DNA from: Blastococcus sp. TF02-09
GTDB taxonomy: Bacteria; Actinomycetota; Actinomycetes; Mycobacteriales; Geodermatophilaceae
Length of the DNA: 64,000 bases
Assembly (NCBI RefSeq): GCF_003319105.1
Contig: NZ_QOHH01000010.1
Coordinates: 1 to 64,000 of the forward strand
Direction of reading: 5' to 3'
The notes under the pieces were generated by a model that searched no databases, was not told the DNA's origin, and worked only from the letters and a program-made list of their open reading frames with translations. Both the position numbers and the translations under genes were made by a program. This document shows positions 44,147-53,040 of the stretch, piece by piece (the first letter of the stretch is position 1; every line of letters begins with the position of its first letter).

Positions 44147-45682
44147 TCAGCCGCGGAGCTGCCGGTCCAGCGCCGGCCAGCGCTCGACGAACCGCTGCTC
44201 GGCGTCCCGCGCCCCCGCCTCGGCGCGGCCGAGCAGCAGGCCGTAGGTGAAGCCCGGCTCCCCCGCCGCGTGCGCGCTGACGGCGAGCTGCCGGCACTGC
44301 TCGCCGGTGACCACCAGGTCCTGGAGGCCGCCCAGCAGCCGCTGCGTCCGCTTCGCCGCCCGGGCGACCTCGAGCGCGGGCTCGCCGGCGACCGGCGCGA
44401 CGGCCGCGGCGACGTGCCGCGCGCGCCGGGCCGCCCGCCGCACGCCGTGCAGCGCCTCGGTGCGCTGCGGGCCCGCCAGCGCCTCGGCGGCCGCGGCGGC
44501 CCGGCGCACCCGGCGCGCCTCCCGGTGCAGGATGCGCTCCAGCACCGGCCCCGCCGGCTCGGTCGCCCGCGCCGTCAGGGGCGGGTCGGCGAGCAGGGCG
44601 TGCAGGGCGTCGAGCAGCTCGAGGTGCTGCCGCTCGGCCACGAGGGCCACGGCGCGGGTGCGGCCACGCTCGGCGGCCGCCATCTCGCCCGACTGCAGCC
44701 GGGCTCCCACCGGCCCGAGCACCAGCTCGACGGGCAGCTCGGCCACCGCGGCGCGCAGCGTGGCGTACGCCACCTCGCCGTCGCGGGCCTCCGAGAGCCG
44801 GCCGGCCAACCTCCTGAGCTCCCCGCGCAGGGGCTCGGTCGCGTCCCGGTCGAGGACCGGGCGGAGGGCGGCCAGGGTCGCGCGCAGCGACCGGCAGGCG
44901 ATCCGCATCCGGCGCAGGCCGTCGTCGGCCCCGGTGCGCAGGCCGACGTCGGCCAGCTGGAGCGCGGTGACCTGGTCCCGGAGGACCGCCTGCGCCACCT
45001 CGCCGGCCGCGGGCCCCCGGTCGCGGCGCTTCCGACCGCTCTTCTTCCTCGGCCGCTCCTCCCGGGCCTCGTCCGCCAGCCCGAGGGCCCGGGCGAGCTT
45101 GGAGGCGCGCGCCGTGTGCTCGGCGCCCGCGGCCACCAGCTGCTCGCCGACGCGCGCGAGCAGGTCGCGGTCCCCCTGCACGAGCTCGACCTCGATCTCG
45201 CGCCAGCTGCGCACCTCGACCGTGCCGTCCGGTCCGGCCAGGCGGGTGGCGCTCACCGCGTCGTCGGCGACCTCGGCGAGCGGACGTCCGTCGGCGTCGC
45301 GCAGCACGACGACGACCCGGCGGGTGTGCAGCTGCGCCACCGCCGCCGGCACCGCTCCGCGGAGGACTCCGGCGAGGGGAGCGGCCACGGCCCTGGGTGG
45401 CCGGCGGGTCGCGCGCCCCAGCGGCGAGCGCAGCTCGCGGCGGGCGTCGCCGGCGGCCGGCAGCTTGACGTGCCACCCGTCGTCGGGGCCGCCGGTGCGC
45501 CGCCGCAGCGTGATCCGGGCCCCCGCGAGCCGCAGGTCGGCGGTGTCGAAGTACTGCGCCTCGAGCGCGTGCTCGACGGGGGCGTCGACGGAGGCCACGC
45601 CCTCCACCCGGTCGAGCTCCGGCACCACGAAGGACAGCGGCACGTCGAACTTCGTCTCGATCTCGAGGTGGTCGGCGGGCAC
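44147..45682 (-). CDS. CYTH and CHAD domain-containing protein
   Basis: The 511-residue protein has an N-terminal CYTH triphosphate-tunnel domain (about 4-200) with the EXEXK signature EIETKF and later basic/acidic strands (RRRTGG, EVELVQGD), joined by a Lys/Arg linker (RPRKKSGRKRRDRG) to a CHAD helical domain (about 225-505) rich in conserved His and Arg (HREARRVRRAAA, LHGVRRAARRAR). CYTH enzymes hydrolyse triphosphates including tripolyphosphate; CHAD domains bind polyphosphate. Role is probably polyphosphate metabolism or storage. GTG 45682 is the natural start. Confidence 0.92.
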   Translation of the reverse strand: MPADHLEIETKFDVPLSFVVPELDRVEGVASVDAPVEHALEAQYFDTADLRLAGARITLRRRTGGPDDGWHVKLPAAGDARRELRSPLGRATRRPPRAVAAPLAGVLRGAVPAAVAQLHTRRVVVVLRDADGRPLAEVADDAVSATRLAGPDGTVEVRSWREIEVELVQGDRDLLARVGEQLVAAGAEHTARASKLARALGLADEAREERPRKKSGRKRRDRGPAAGEVAQAVLRDQVTALQLADVGLRTGADDGLRRMRIACRSLRATLAALRPVLDRDATEPLRGELRRLAGRLSEARDGEVAYATLRAAVAELPVELVLGPVGARLQSGEMAAAERGRTRAVALVAERQHLELLDALHALLADPPLTARATEPAGPVLERILHREARRVRRAAAAAEALAGPQRTEALHGVRRAARRARHVAAAVAPVAGEPALEVARAAKRTQRLLGGLQDLVVTGEQCRQLAVSAHAAGEPGFTYGLLLGRAEAGARDAEQRFVERWPALDRQLRG

Positions 45683-45814
45683 GGGGGAACCGTACGGCCG
45701 CAGCCGGCGGGGCGGCCCCGTCCCGAACCGCGATGTTCACGACGGTCCGGGGGTGGGCACGCCCAGGGACCGTCGGGGCCCAGCACGGGCGCCGCGAAGG
45801 GTGGAGGTCGGCTC

Positions 45815-46726
45815 ATGATCAGCGAACGAGACGTGTCGACGGCGATCGGCAGCACCGCGTACGGCAGCGACGGTGAGTCAATCGGCACCGTCGAGACCTT
45901 CTACACCGACGACCTCACGGGGGCTACGACGTGGGTCTCGGTGTCCAGCGGGTTGCTCGGCCGGAAGCAGTCGATCGCGCCCGCGCAGGACGCTACCTTC
46001 GCCGACGGCCGCCTGCAGCTGTCGGTACCGGCCGGTTCGGTGTCCTCCGCACCGCGCATCGCGGGCGACCACCTCTCCCCCGAGGACGAGGAGGCGCTGC
46101 GCCGGCACTACGCCCAGGCGCGCACCGGGGACGGCGACCTGGACCGGCGCGACGTGGACGTCGACCGGCAGACCGACGGGGACGCAGCGCTCGAGGGCGC
46201 CCGGGGCGGTGACACCCGCGCGGTCGAGGTCCCCCGCCCTGCCGCCGCGGCCGTCCCCGACGCCCCTGCCGGCGCCGTCGCCGGCCACGACGTCGCCGAC
46301 CGCGGCGACGGCAGCATGGTGCGCAGCGAGGAGCGGCTGCGGGTGGGCACCGAGCAGGTGGCCGCCCGGCGGATGCGGGTCGTCAAGTACGTGGTCACCG
46401 AGGAGGTGCAGATCTCCGTCCCGATCCGCCGGGAGGAGATCCGCATCGAGGAGGTGCCGCTGGACGGCGACGGCGGCGTCGTCACCGAGGGCGAGGCGCT
46501 GCAGGCGGGCGCCGGGACGGGAACGCCGGCGGCCGGCTCGCTCGCGGACGGGCTGCCCGACGAGATCGTCCTGCACACCGAACGCCCCGTCGTCTCCGTC
46601 GAGGTCGTCCCCGTCGAGCGGGTGCGGCTGCGCACCGAGCTGGTGGAGGGGCAGACCTCGGTCTCGGAGACGCTGCAGCGCGAGCAGGTCACCGTCGACG
46701 AGCACCCCGTCCCCCGCGGGAGCTGA
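45815..46726 (+). CDS. PRC-barrel and DUF2382 domain protein
   Basis: The 303-residue protein starts with a PRC-barrel (about 5-100; AYGSDGESIGTVETFYTDDLTG) followed by a disordered acidic linker and a DUF2382 domain (about 165-295) with EERLRVGTEQVAARRMRVVKYVVTEEVQISVPIRREEIRIEE. Proteins of this architecture are widely linked to desiccation and radiation-type stress in actinobacteria, but the mechanism is unknown. ATG 45815 has GTGGAGG upstream. It is convergent with the NhaA fusion gene (9 bases). Confidence 0.9.
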   Translation: MISERDVSTAIGSTAYGSDGESIGTVETFYTDDLTGATTWVSVSSGLLGRKQSIAPAQDATFADGRLQLSVPAGSVSSAPRIAGDHLSPEDEEALRRHYAQARTGDGDLDRRDVDVDRQTDGDAALEGARGGDTRAVEVPRPAAAAVPDAPAGAVAGHDVADRGDGSMVRSEERLRVGTEQVAARRMRVVKYVVTEEVQISVPIRREEIRIEEVPLDGDGGVVTEGEALQAGAGTGTPAAGSLADGLPDEIVLHTERPVVSVEVVPVERVRLRTELVEGQTSVSETLQREQVTVDEHPVPRGS

Positions 46727-46735
46727 GCGGGCTGG

Positions 46736-49363
46736 TCAGCCGACGGGCGCGGAACCGAGCCGCAGGAGGTCGTCGCCGGTCGGGTCGAACAGCACCCGCC
46801 CGTCGGCGGCCAGGACCACCGGCGTGCCCGCCGGCGCCTCCAGCTCCTCGAGCATCGAGCGGGCCGCCGGGTCCTCGGCCGGGTCCAGCCAGGTGTGCCC
46901 GACGCCGTGGTCGGCCAGCAGCCGGCGCAGCCGCCCGCTGGCCGGCCACCGGCGGTCCCCGAGCACGCGGATGCCGGTGGCCCGGCCGATCAGCATCGCC
47001 CGCCGGATGAGCAGCGCGCGCATGACGGTGTTGGACAGCTCGCGGTCGGCGGCGAGCGCGGCGCGCAGCCGGTCCACCGACAGCGTGAGCACCTCGCCGG
47101 GCGCGGCGACCACGACCGACCGGACGGCGCGCTGACCGGCGAGCATGTTGAGCCCGCCGAGGAAGCGCTTGGGCCCCACGACGGAGATCACCCGCGGCTC
47201 GTCGTCCGGCCCGTCGGCGTCCTCGACGACCGCGACGGTGCCGGCCAGCACGACCACGAAGTCCCAGTCCGCGTTGCCGCCCTGCACCAGGACGTCGCCG
47301 GACGCCGTCGGGCGACGCCGACCGAACCGCTGCAGCACGGCCAGCTCCCGGTCGCTCAGCCGGGGCGAGGAGCCGTCGCGGTCCGGGGTCTCCGGCGCGT
47401 CGGCGAGCCCGCTCAGCTCGGCGACGGGGTCCAGCCGCGCCTGCGGGGAGACCGGCACCACGGTCGGGCTCGAGGGGGGTTCCGGCAGCCGCGCGGCGGG
47501 GGCACCCCGGGGGTCGGTGCGCAGGAGGGCCGCGGCCAGCGCGTCGGTCGTCGTCGGGCCGTCGTGCCGGACGCCGTTGACGAAGAAGGTGGGCGTGCCC
47601 TGCACGCCGCTCGCCTCGGCGCCGGCGACGTCGTCCCGCACGCGGCCGGCGTAGGTCTCCTGGCCGAGCTCGCGGGCGAACCGCTCGAGGTCCAGGCCCA
47701 GCGCGGCCGCGTGGTTGAGCAGGTCCGGCGCGTCGAGCTGGTCCTGGTGGGCGAACAGCCGGTCGTGCATGGCCCAGAAGGCGCCCTGGGCGCCGGCGGC
47801 CTCGGTCGCCTCGGCGGCCAGCTCGGCGTGCGGGTGCACGTCGACGAGGGGGAGGTGCCGGAAGACGTAGCGCAGCTCGTCGCCGAACCGCCCGCGCAGC
47901 TCGGCCACCACACCGGTGGCGCGGCCGCAGAAGGGGCACTCGACGTCCCCGAACTCCACCAGCGTGAGCGGTGCGTCCACCGGCCCGCGCACGTGGTCGA
48001 CGGCGGGGTCCACCGGCGGGTCCAGGTGCACCGGCCGCGGGGCCGCCGCGGAGGGTGTGTTGCGGCGGGCGAGCAGCCGGAAGGCGAGCGCGCCCAGCAG
48101 CGTGGAGACGACGGCGGCCGCCAGGATGCCGACCGTCGCCTCCTCCCGGAGCGCCTCGTCGTCGAAGGCGAGGTCGGTGACGAACAGCGACACGGTGAAG
48201 CCCAGGCCGGTCAGCGCGGCGCCGGCCCACACGCTGGGGAGGGTGACGCCCGGCGGCAGCACCCCCAGGCGGAGCCGCACGGCCAGCGTCGCGGCCAGCC
48301 CGACGCCGAGCAGCTTTCCGACGACGAGGCCGACGAAGACGCCCAGCGTGATCGGCGAGCCGAGGGCGCGGTCCAGCAGCTCCCCGTCGATCCGGACCCC
48401 CGCGTTGGCCAGCGCGAACACCGGGACGACGAGGTAGGTGGTCCACGGGACGAGGACGGCGCCGATGCGCTCGTTGGGGGAGACGGCACGCTCCACCGAC
48501 AGCTTGGCCTGCCGGGCGATGTCGACGTCCGGGGACTGGCGGAACGCCTGGGTGAGGGAGCCGGCGCGCTCGACGGCGTCCCGCTGCGGCGGATAGGCGC
48601 TGACCAGCAGGCCCAGCACCACGCCGCCGATCGTGGCGTGCACGCCGGACTGGTACATCGCCACCCACAGGACGACGCCGACGGCGAAGTACGCGGGGCC
48701 GCGCCAGACCTGGAGCTTGGACAGCCCGATGAAGACCAGCACGCAGAGGCCGGCCACGGCCAGGGCGCCGAGGTCGATGTCGTCGGTGTAGACGAGCGCG
48801 ATGACGCTCAGCGCGCCGATGTCGTCGACCACCGACAGCGAGAGCAGGAAGACCCGCAGCTGGATCGGGAAGTGCCGGCCGAAGACCGCCAGCGCGCCGA
48901 GCACGAACGCGGTGTCCGTGGCGATCGGGATCCCCCAGGCGTGCGCCGCGGGGGTCCCGGCGTTGAAGGCGTAGTAGACGAGCGCCGGCAGGGCCAGCCC
49001 GCCGACGGCGGCGAGGGCCGGCACGGTCAGCCGGCTGCGCTGGGCCAGCTCCCCCATCGACAGCTCGCGGCGCACCTCCATGCCGATGAGGAAGAAGAAG
49101 AACACCATCAGGCCGTCGTTGACCCAGTGCTGCAGGTCCTGGCCGATGGTCCGGTCGCCCAGCCGGACGGCGAACTCGGTGTGCCACAGCCGGTCGTAGG
49201 CCTCGCCCCACGGACTGTTGGCCCACAGCAGGGCGAGGACCGTCGCGGCGACCAGCAGGACGGTCCCCGCCAGACCCGACCGGATCAGCCGCCGGACGGG
49301 CTCGGGCAGCTGGCCGCTGAGATGACGGGACCGGGGGCGGCTGGCCTCCGTGACGCTGCTCAC
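46736..49363 (-). CDS. nhaA: four-module NhaA antiporter / DsbA-like / cyclic-nucleotide-binding / Grx-like fusion
   Basis: The 875-residue protein is about 485 residues longer than a plain NhaA. Residues about 20-435 are a complete NhaA Na+/H+ antiporter, with the catalytic Asp pair at 180-181 (SVVDDIGA). Residues about 445-620 are a DsbA-like thioredoxin with CPFC (476-479) and VQGTPTFFVNG. Residues about 667-790 are a cyclic-nucleotide-binding (CNB) domain (cassette FLGGLNMLAGQRAVRS). Residues about 798-872 resemble the cysteine-free Grx-like linker found in CNB-thioredoxin reductases, but no reductase domain follows. NhaA-DsbA fusions are known in actinobacteria; the added CNB and tail are unusual. 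GTG 49363. Last gene of a long operon. Confidence 0.92.
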   Translation of the reverse strand: MSSVTEASRPRSRHLSGQLPEPVRRLIRSGLAGTVLLVAATVLALLWANSPWGEAYDRLWHTEFAVRLGDRTIGQDLQHWVNDGLMVFFFFLIGMEVRRELSMGELAQRSRLTVPALAAVGGLALPALVYYAFNAGTPAAHAWGIPIATDTAFVLGALAVFGRHFPIQLRVFLLSLSVVDDIGALSVIALVYTDDIDLGALAVAGLCVLVFIGLSKLQVWRGPAYFAVGVVLWVAMYQSGVHATIGGVVLGLLVSAYPPQRDAVERAGSLTQAFRQSPDVDIARQAKLSVERAVSPNERIGAVLVPWTTYLVVPVFALANAGVRIDGELLDRALGSPITLGVFVGLVVGKLLGVGLAATLAVRLRLGVLPPGVTLPSVWAGAALTGLGFTVSLFVTDLAFDDEALREEATVGILAAAVVSTLLGALAFRLLARRNTPSAAAPRPVHLDPPVDPAVDHVRGPVDAPLTLVEFGDVECPFCGRATGVVAELRGRFGDELRYVFRHLPLVDVHPHAELAAEATEAAGAQGAFWAMHDRLFAHQDQLDAPDLLNHAAALGLDLERFARELGQETYAGRVRDDVAGAEASGVQGTPTFFVNGVRHDGPTTTDALAAALLRTDPRGAPAARLPEPPSSPTVVPVSPQARLDPVAELSGLADAPETPDRDGSSPRLSDRELAVLQRFGRRRPTASGDVLVQGGNADWDFVVVLAGTVAVVEDADGPDDEPRVISVVGPKRFLGGLNMLAGQRAVRSVVVAAPGEVLTLSVDRLRAALAADRELSNTVMRALLIRRAMLIGRATGIRVLGDRRWPASGRLRRLLADHGVGHTWLDPAEDPAARSMLEELEAPAGTPVVLAADGRVLFDPTGDDLLRLGSAPVG

Positions 49364-49370
49364 GAGCGCG

Positions 49371-50159
49371 TCAGCGCACCGGGCGCGCCGATGTGTTCCC
49401 CGGGCGACGATCGGCCAAGAACCGCAGCCGGTCCCGGGTGGCCGCGACCTCCGCCGCCTCGACGTCGGCGATCACCAGCGTCTCGGAACCGGCGGCCGAG
49501 GCCAGCACCTCCCCCATCGGGTCGACGATCCGGCTGTCGCCGGTGTGCGCGGTGCCGTCGCCCGCCGTCCCGACCCGGTTGCACCCGACGACGTAGGCCT
49601 GGTTCTCGATCGCCCGGGCGCGCAGCAGCGTCGTCCAGTGCTCGCGGCGGGCCGCCGGCCAGTTCGCCGTCACCAGGTAGACGTCGGTGTCCGCCGCGGC
49701 CGCCCAGAACACGTCGGCGAAGCGCAGGTCGTAGCAGACGAACGGGGTGATGCGCAGGCCGCCGACGGTCACCGTCACCGATTCCTCGCCGGCGCGGAAG
49801 CGCGCGTCCTCGCCGCCGTGGGTGAACGGGTGCAGCTTGCGGTAGCGGTGCACCGCGCCGTCGGGGCCGGCCAGGACGAAGGAGTTGTAGGGCAAGGTGC
49901 CGTCGGCGGCGATCTCGGGGCAGCTGCCGCCGACCCAGACGCCGTGCTCGGCGGCGCACGCGGCGAGGAAGCGGGCCGACGGTCCGCCCTCCGGCTCCCC
50001 GATCCCCGGCGTCATGGAGAAGCCGGTCGAGAAGGTCTCGCTCAGCAGCACGAGCTCGGCGCCGGCCCCGGCGGCCCGGGCCACCTGGGGCGCGAGCCGG
50101 GCGAAGTTGGCCTCCCGGTCCTCCCAGACGATGTCGTGCTGCACCGCCGCGATCCTCAT
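49371..50159 (-). CDS. carbon-nitrogen hydrolase, omega-amidase (YafV/NIT2)-like
   Basis: The 262-residue nitrilase-superfamily enzyme has the catalytic triad Glu (LLSETFSTGF), Lys (YRKLHPF) and Cys (PFVCYDLRF). Motifs and length match omega-amidases that hydrolyse alpha-ketoglutaramate or ketosuccinamate made by transaminases. The gene directly follows an aminotransferase of the kynurenine/glutamine type, and the two overlap by 4 bases (ATGA), supporting this role in methionine or glutamine transamination repair. The aminotransferase partner is disrupted here. Confidence 0.9.
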   Translation of the reverse strand: MRIAAVQHDIVWEDREANFARLAPQVARAAGAGAELVLLSETFSTGFSMTPGIGEPEGGPSARFLAACAAEHGVWVGGSCPEIAADGTLPYNSFVLAGPDGAVHRYRKLHPFTHGGEDARFRAGEESVTVTVGGLRITPFVCYDLRFADVFWAAAADTDVYLVTANWPAARREHWTTLLRARAIENQAYVVGCNRVGTAGDGTAHTGDSRIVDPMGEVLASAAGSETLVIADVEAAEVAATRDRLRFLADRRPGNTSARPVR

Positions 50160-51347
50160 GGCGTCTCCTCTCCGGGGTTCAAGAGCCGCGCGACCGCCTC
50201 GGCGAGCACGGCGTCGCTCTTGCAGAACGCGAACCGGACCAGGTGGCGGCCCAGGGCGGCGTGCTCGGGCGTGTAGAACACCCCCGCCGGCACGGCGACC
50301 ACCCCGGCCCGCGCCGGCAGCTCCCGGCAGAAGGCGAGCCCGTCGCCGTCGGGCTGCACGCCGCGGACGTCGACGGTGGCGAAGTAGGTGGCCTCGGGGC
50401 TGATCACCGGGAGGCCGGCGTCGCGGAGCCCCCGGACCAGCAGGTCGCGGCGGAACTCCAGGTCGCGGGCGATGCCGGCGAAGAAGGCGTCCGGCAGCCG
50501 CAGGCCCGCGGCCACCGCCGGCTGGAAGGGCCCGGCGTTGACGTAGGTGAGGAACTGCTTGGCGGTGCGGACGGCGGTGACCAGCGGCGCCGGGCCGCAG
50601 ATCCAGCCGACCTTCCAGCCGGTCACGTTGAACGTCTTGCCCGCGCTGCCGACCACGAGGGTGCGCCGGCCCCGTCCAGAGGCTCGCCCCGAGCGTGCGA
50701 GGGGTGAGGAGGACGGGGTCCTTCTACTCGTCGGTGACCACCAGCAGGTCGTGCGCCACCGCGACCTCGGCGAGGAAGGCCAGCTCCTCGGCGGTGAGCA
50801 CCGTGCCGGTCGGGTTGTGCGGGGTGTTGAGCAGCAGCAGCCGGGTCCGCGGCGTCACCGCCGCCCGCACGTCGGCGGGGTCGAAGGTCCAGCGCCCGGC
50901 GCCGTCGGCCGGAGGGTGCAGCGGCACCGGGCGCACCACTCCGCCGGCCATCGCGACGGACGCGGAGTAGCTGTCGTAGATGGGCTCCAGCAGCACGACG
51001 TCGTCGCCGGGCTCGAGCAGCGCCAGCATCGCCGCGGCCAGCGCCTCGGTGGCACCCGCGGTGACCAGCACCTCGGTGTCGGGGTCGTACGCCAGGCCGG
51101 AGAACCGCTGCTGGTGCTCGGCGACCGCGGCCCGCAGCTCCGGGATGCCCGGGCCGGGCGGGTACTGGTCGGCGGCGGTCCCGATCGCGGCGCGGGCGAC
51201 GTCGAGCACCTCCGGCGGGCCCGGGTAGTCGGGGAACCCCTGACCCAGGTTGATCGACCCCGTGGCGACGGCGAGGGCGCTCATCTCGGCGAACACCGTC
51301 GTGCCGAAGCCCTGCAGCCGGGTCGCCAGCTCCGGGGACCGGGTCAC
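50156..51347 (-). pseudogene. PLP aminotransferase (KAT/YbdL type), disrupted by a palindromic insert
   Basis: The N-terminal part (from GTG 51347) has INLGQGFPDYPGPPEVL, NTPHNPTGTV and ends at VVTDE followed at once by TAG (50724-50726). The C-terminal part (from about 50665) is in another frame: VVGSAGKTFNVTGWKVGW with the PLP Lys, and ends at 50156. About 61 bases (50666-50726) replace the roughly 69 bases expected to encode the usual VYEHLVFDG-type segment, and they include a palindromic element. No single frame makes a complete enzyme. Intact homologues transaminate methionine, glutamine or kynurenine. Its start is coupled to the RNB gene (GTGA). Confidence 0.8.
50667..50723. repeat. REP-like palindromic element inside the aminotransferase gene
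   Basis: Outer arms CCCCGTCC (50670-50677) and GGACGGGG (50711-50718) enclose an inner hairpin GCTCG-ccc-CGAGC (50682-50694) and a purine-rich side arm. The sequence is unlike coding DNA of the gene it interrupts. It resembles a short dispersed repeat (REP/MITE-like). Boundaries are estimated and no second copy was found in this window. Confidence 0.55.
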
Positions 51348-52774
51348 GCGACCACCTCAAACCGCACCCGCCGGGCGGCGACGTCGGCCTCGGTGAGCCG
51401 CACCTCCACCCGGGCCCCGGGCTCCAGGCCGCCGCCCGCGCAGCGCGCCCGCACGGCCGGCTCGTCCAGCACCACCGTGCCGGCGTCCTCCCCCGCCTCG
51501 ACGACGACCCCGCGGAAGGTGCGGCCCACCGACCCGCGCAGCAGCCACGCCTCGGTGGCGTCGACGACCGCCCGCTCGACCTCGCGGGTGCGCCGGTCCG
51601 ACGCCGTCATCAGGCCCGGCAGCTCCGGCAGGACGGCGCGCAGCGCGGGGTCCGGTTCGGCGCCGGCGGCCAGCGCCAGGCAGACCTCGGTGCCGAAGCG
51701 GTCGACCAGCCGCCGCAGCGGCGCGGTGACGTGCGCGTAGGGCGCGCCGACCCCGGCGTGGGCCGGCTGCTCCGGGCGAGCGCCGTCGAACGGCGTGTAC
51801 CCGGCGCCGCGCAGCAGGGTCACGGCTTCCTCCAGGAAGGCGGCGTGCATCGGCTCGGCCGGGTCGAGCCCGGCGATCACCTGCCCGGCGCCCGCGTCGG
51901 CCGGCCAGTCGACGCCCAGGGCGGGCGCCAGGCGACGCAACCGCTCGACGTCCTCCGGGCGGGCCGGAGGCAGCGTGCGGAGGATGCCGACGGCGCCCTC
52001 CAGCATGAGGGCCGCGGCGCAACGACCGGTCAGCAGCGAGATCTGCGCGTTCCACCCCTCCACGGGCAGGTCGCCGCGCAGCACCAGCCTCCAGCCGCCG
52101 TCCGGCGTCGCCTCGACCTCCTGGTCGGGGGTGCCCAGCTCGATCGCGCCGCGCTCGGCGGCCCGGTCCTCCAGCAGACCGCCGATCCGGGGCAGCAGCG
52201 CGAGCGCCTCCGGGAGGGAGCCGGCGTCGGCCTGCGCCTGCACCGACCGGTAGTCCAGCTGCGCCCGGCTCCGCACCCGCGCCCGGTGCAGGTCTACGTG
52301 CACCGGCTCGCCGTCGGCGTCCAGGTCGATGGTCCACAACGCCGCCGCGCGCAGCTCGCCGGGCAGCAGGCTGGCGGCGCCCTCGCTGAGCTCCGGCGGG
52401 TGCAGCGGCGTGCGGCGGTCGGGGCTGTACAGCGTCTGCCCGCGCCGCCGGGCCTCCGCGTCGAGCGCCCCGCCGAGCGCGACCACCGCGCCGACGTCGG
52501 CGATCGCGTAGCTCACCCGGTACCCCTGGCCGCGCCGCTCGAGGTGGACGGCCTGGTCGAGGTCCTTGCTGCCGAGCGGGTCGAGGGTGACCAGCGGGAC
52601 GTCGGTCGCGTCCAGCTCCGGCAGGCGGGGGTGGGCAGCCCGGTCGGCCGCCTCGGCGAGGACGTCGGCCGGGAACTCCTCCGGGACGTCGAACTCGGCG
52701 CGGATCGCGGCGAAGTCCGGCCCCTCGGGCGCCGCGGCCGGCCACCGGGGGACGCGGAGCGGGGGGCGGGCCAT
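51344..52774 (-). CDS. RNB domain ribonuclease (RNase II/R-like, short form)
   Basis: The 476-residue protein carries the RNB exoribonuclease domain (about 50-375), with the active-site phrase VTLDPLGSKDLDQAVH, in which a Gln occupies a position often held by Asp, as in other actinobacterial short RNB proteins. Later RNB elements include HAGVGAPYAHVTAPLRRLVDRF. A C-terminal S1/OB-type region follows (GVVVEAGEDAGTVVLDE). It lacks N-terminal cold-shock domains. Function is likely RNA degradation or tRNA/ncRNA end trimming. ATG 52774. Its stop is coupled to the aminotransferase start. Confidence 0.88.
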   Translation of the reverse strand: MARPPLRVPRWPAAAPEGPDFAAIRAEFDVPEEFPADVLAEAADRAAHPRLPELDATDVPLVTLDPLGSKDLDQAVHLERRGQGYRVSYAIADVGAVVALGGALDAEARRRGQTLYSPDRRTPLHPPELSEGAASLLPGELRAAALWTIDLDADGEPVHVDLHRARVRSRAQLDYRSVQAQADAGSLPEALALLPRIGGLLEDRAAERGAIELGTPDQEVEATPDGGWRLVLRGDLPVEGWNAQISLLTGRCAAALMLEGAVGILRTLPPARPEDVERLRRLAPALGVDWPADAGAGQVIAGLDPAEPMHAAFLEEAVTLLRGAGYTPFDGARPEQPAHAGVGAPYAHVTAPLRRLVDRFGTEVCLALAAGAEPDPALRAVLPELPGLMTASDRRTREVERAVVDATEAWLLRGSVGRTFRGVVVEAGEDAGTVVLDEPAVRARCAGGGLEPGARVEVRLTEADVAARRVRFEVVA

Positions 52775-52798
52775 GCGCTCAGCCTCGCAGAGCGGGCG

Positions 52799-52812
52799 GT
52801 TCCACGTGGAAC
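52799..52812. promoter_or_regulatory. 14-bp perfect palindrome GTTCCACGTGGAAC (site 1)
   Basis: The palindrome lies between the S4 gene stop and the RNB start, 25 bases upstream of the RNB ATG. It is followed by GAACCGATC. The same 14-mer recurs at 61470-61483, where ACCGATC also follows. With its CACGTG core it resembles parS or an E-box-like operator. Confidence 0.55.
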
Positions 52813-52819
52813 GAACCGA

Positions 52820-53035
52820 TCAGCGGACGCGGACGTCCCCGAACCCGTCGACGGAGACGACGTCCCCCGAGCGCAGCTGGCGGCCGCGCCGGTCCTCGGG
52901 CTCGCCGTTGACCCGGATATCGGTGGTGGCCAGGACGTCCTTCACCTGGGCGCCGGTCGGGACGGCGTCGACGAGCTTGAGCAGCTGGCCGAGCCGGATG
53001 GTGTCCTCCCCCGGCCGCAGGTCGACGGTGCGCAT
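52820..53035 (-). CDS. small RNA-binding S4 domain protein
   Basis: The 71-residue protein is a stand-alone S4 domain: IRLGQLLKLVDAVPTGAQVKDVLATTDIRVNGEPEDRRGRQLRSGDVVSV contains the S4 helix and the V-N-G-x3-RRGR-K/Q turn that contacts structured RNA. It resembles YaaA/YbcJ-type proteins. It sits between the MOSC gene and the RNB nuclease gene in the same operon, an RNA-related neighbourhood. ATG 53035 is 5 bases after the MOSC stop. Confidence 0.88.
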   Translation of the reverse strand: MRTVDLRPGEDTIRLGQLLKLVDAVPTGAQVKDVLATTDIRVNGEPEDRRGRQLRSGDVVSVDGFGDVRVR

Positions 53036-53040
53036 GCCGC

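Noticed and set aside
52779-53040. A longer MOSC protein ending at 52779
   Set aside because: Its last about 137 residues are out-of-frame translation after the deletion and overlap the S4 gene antiphase.
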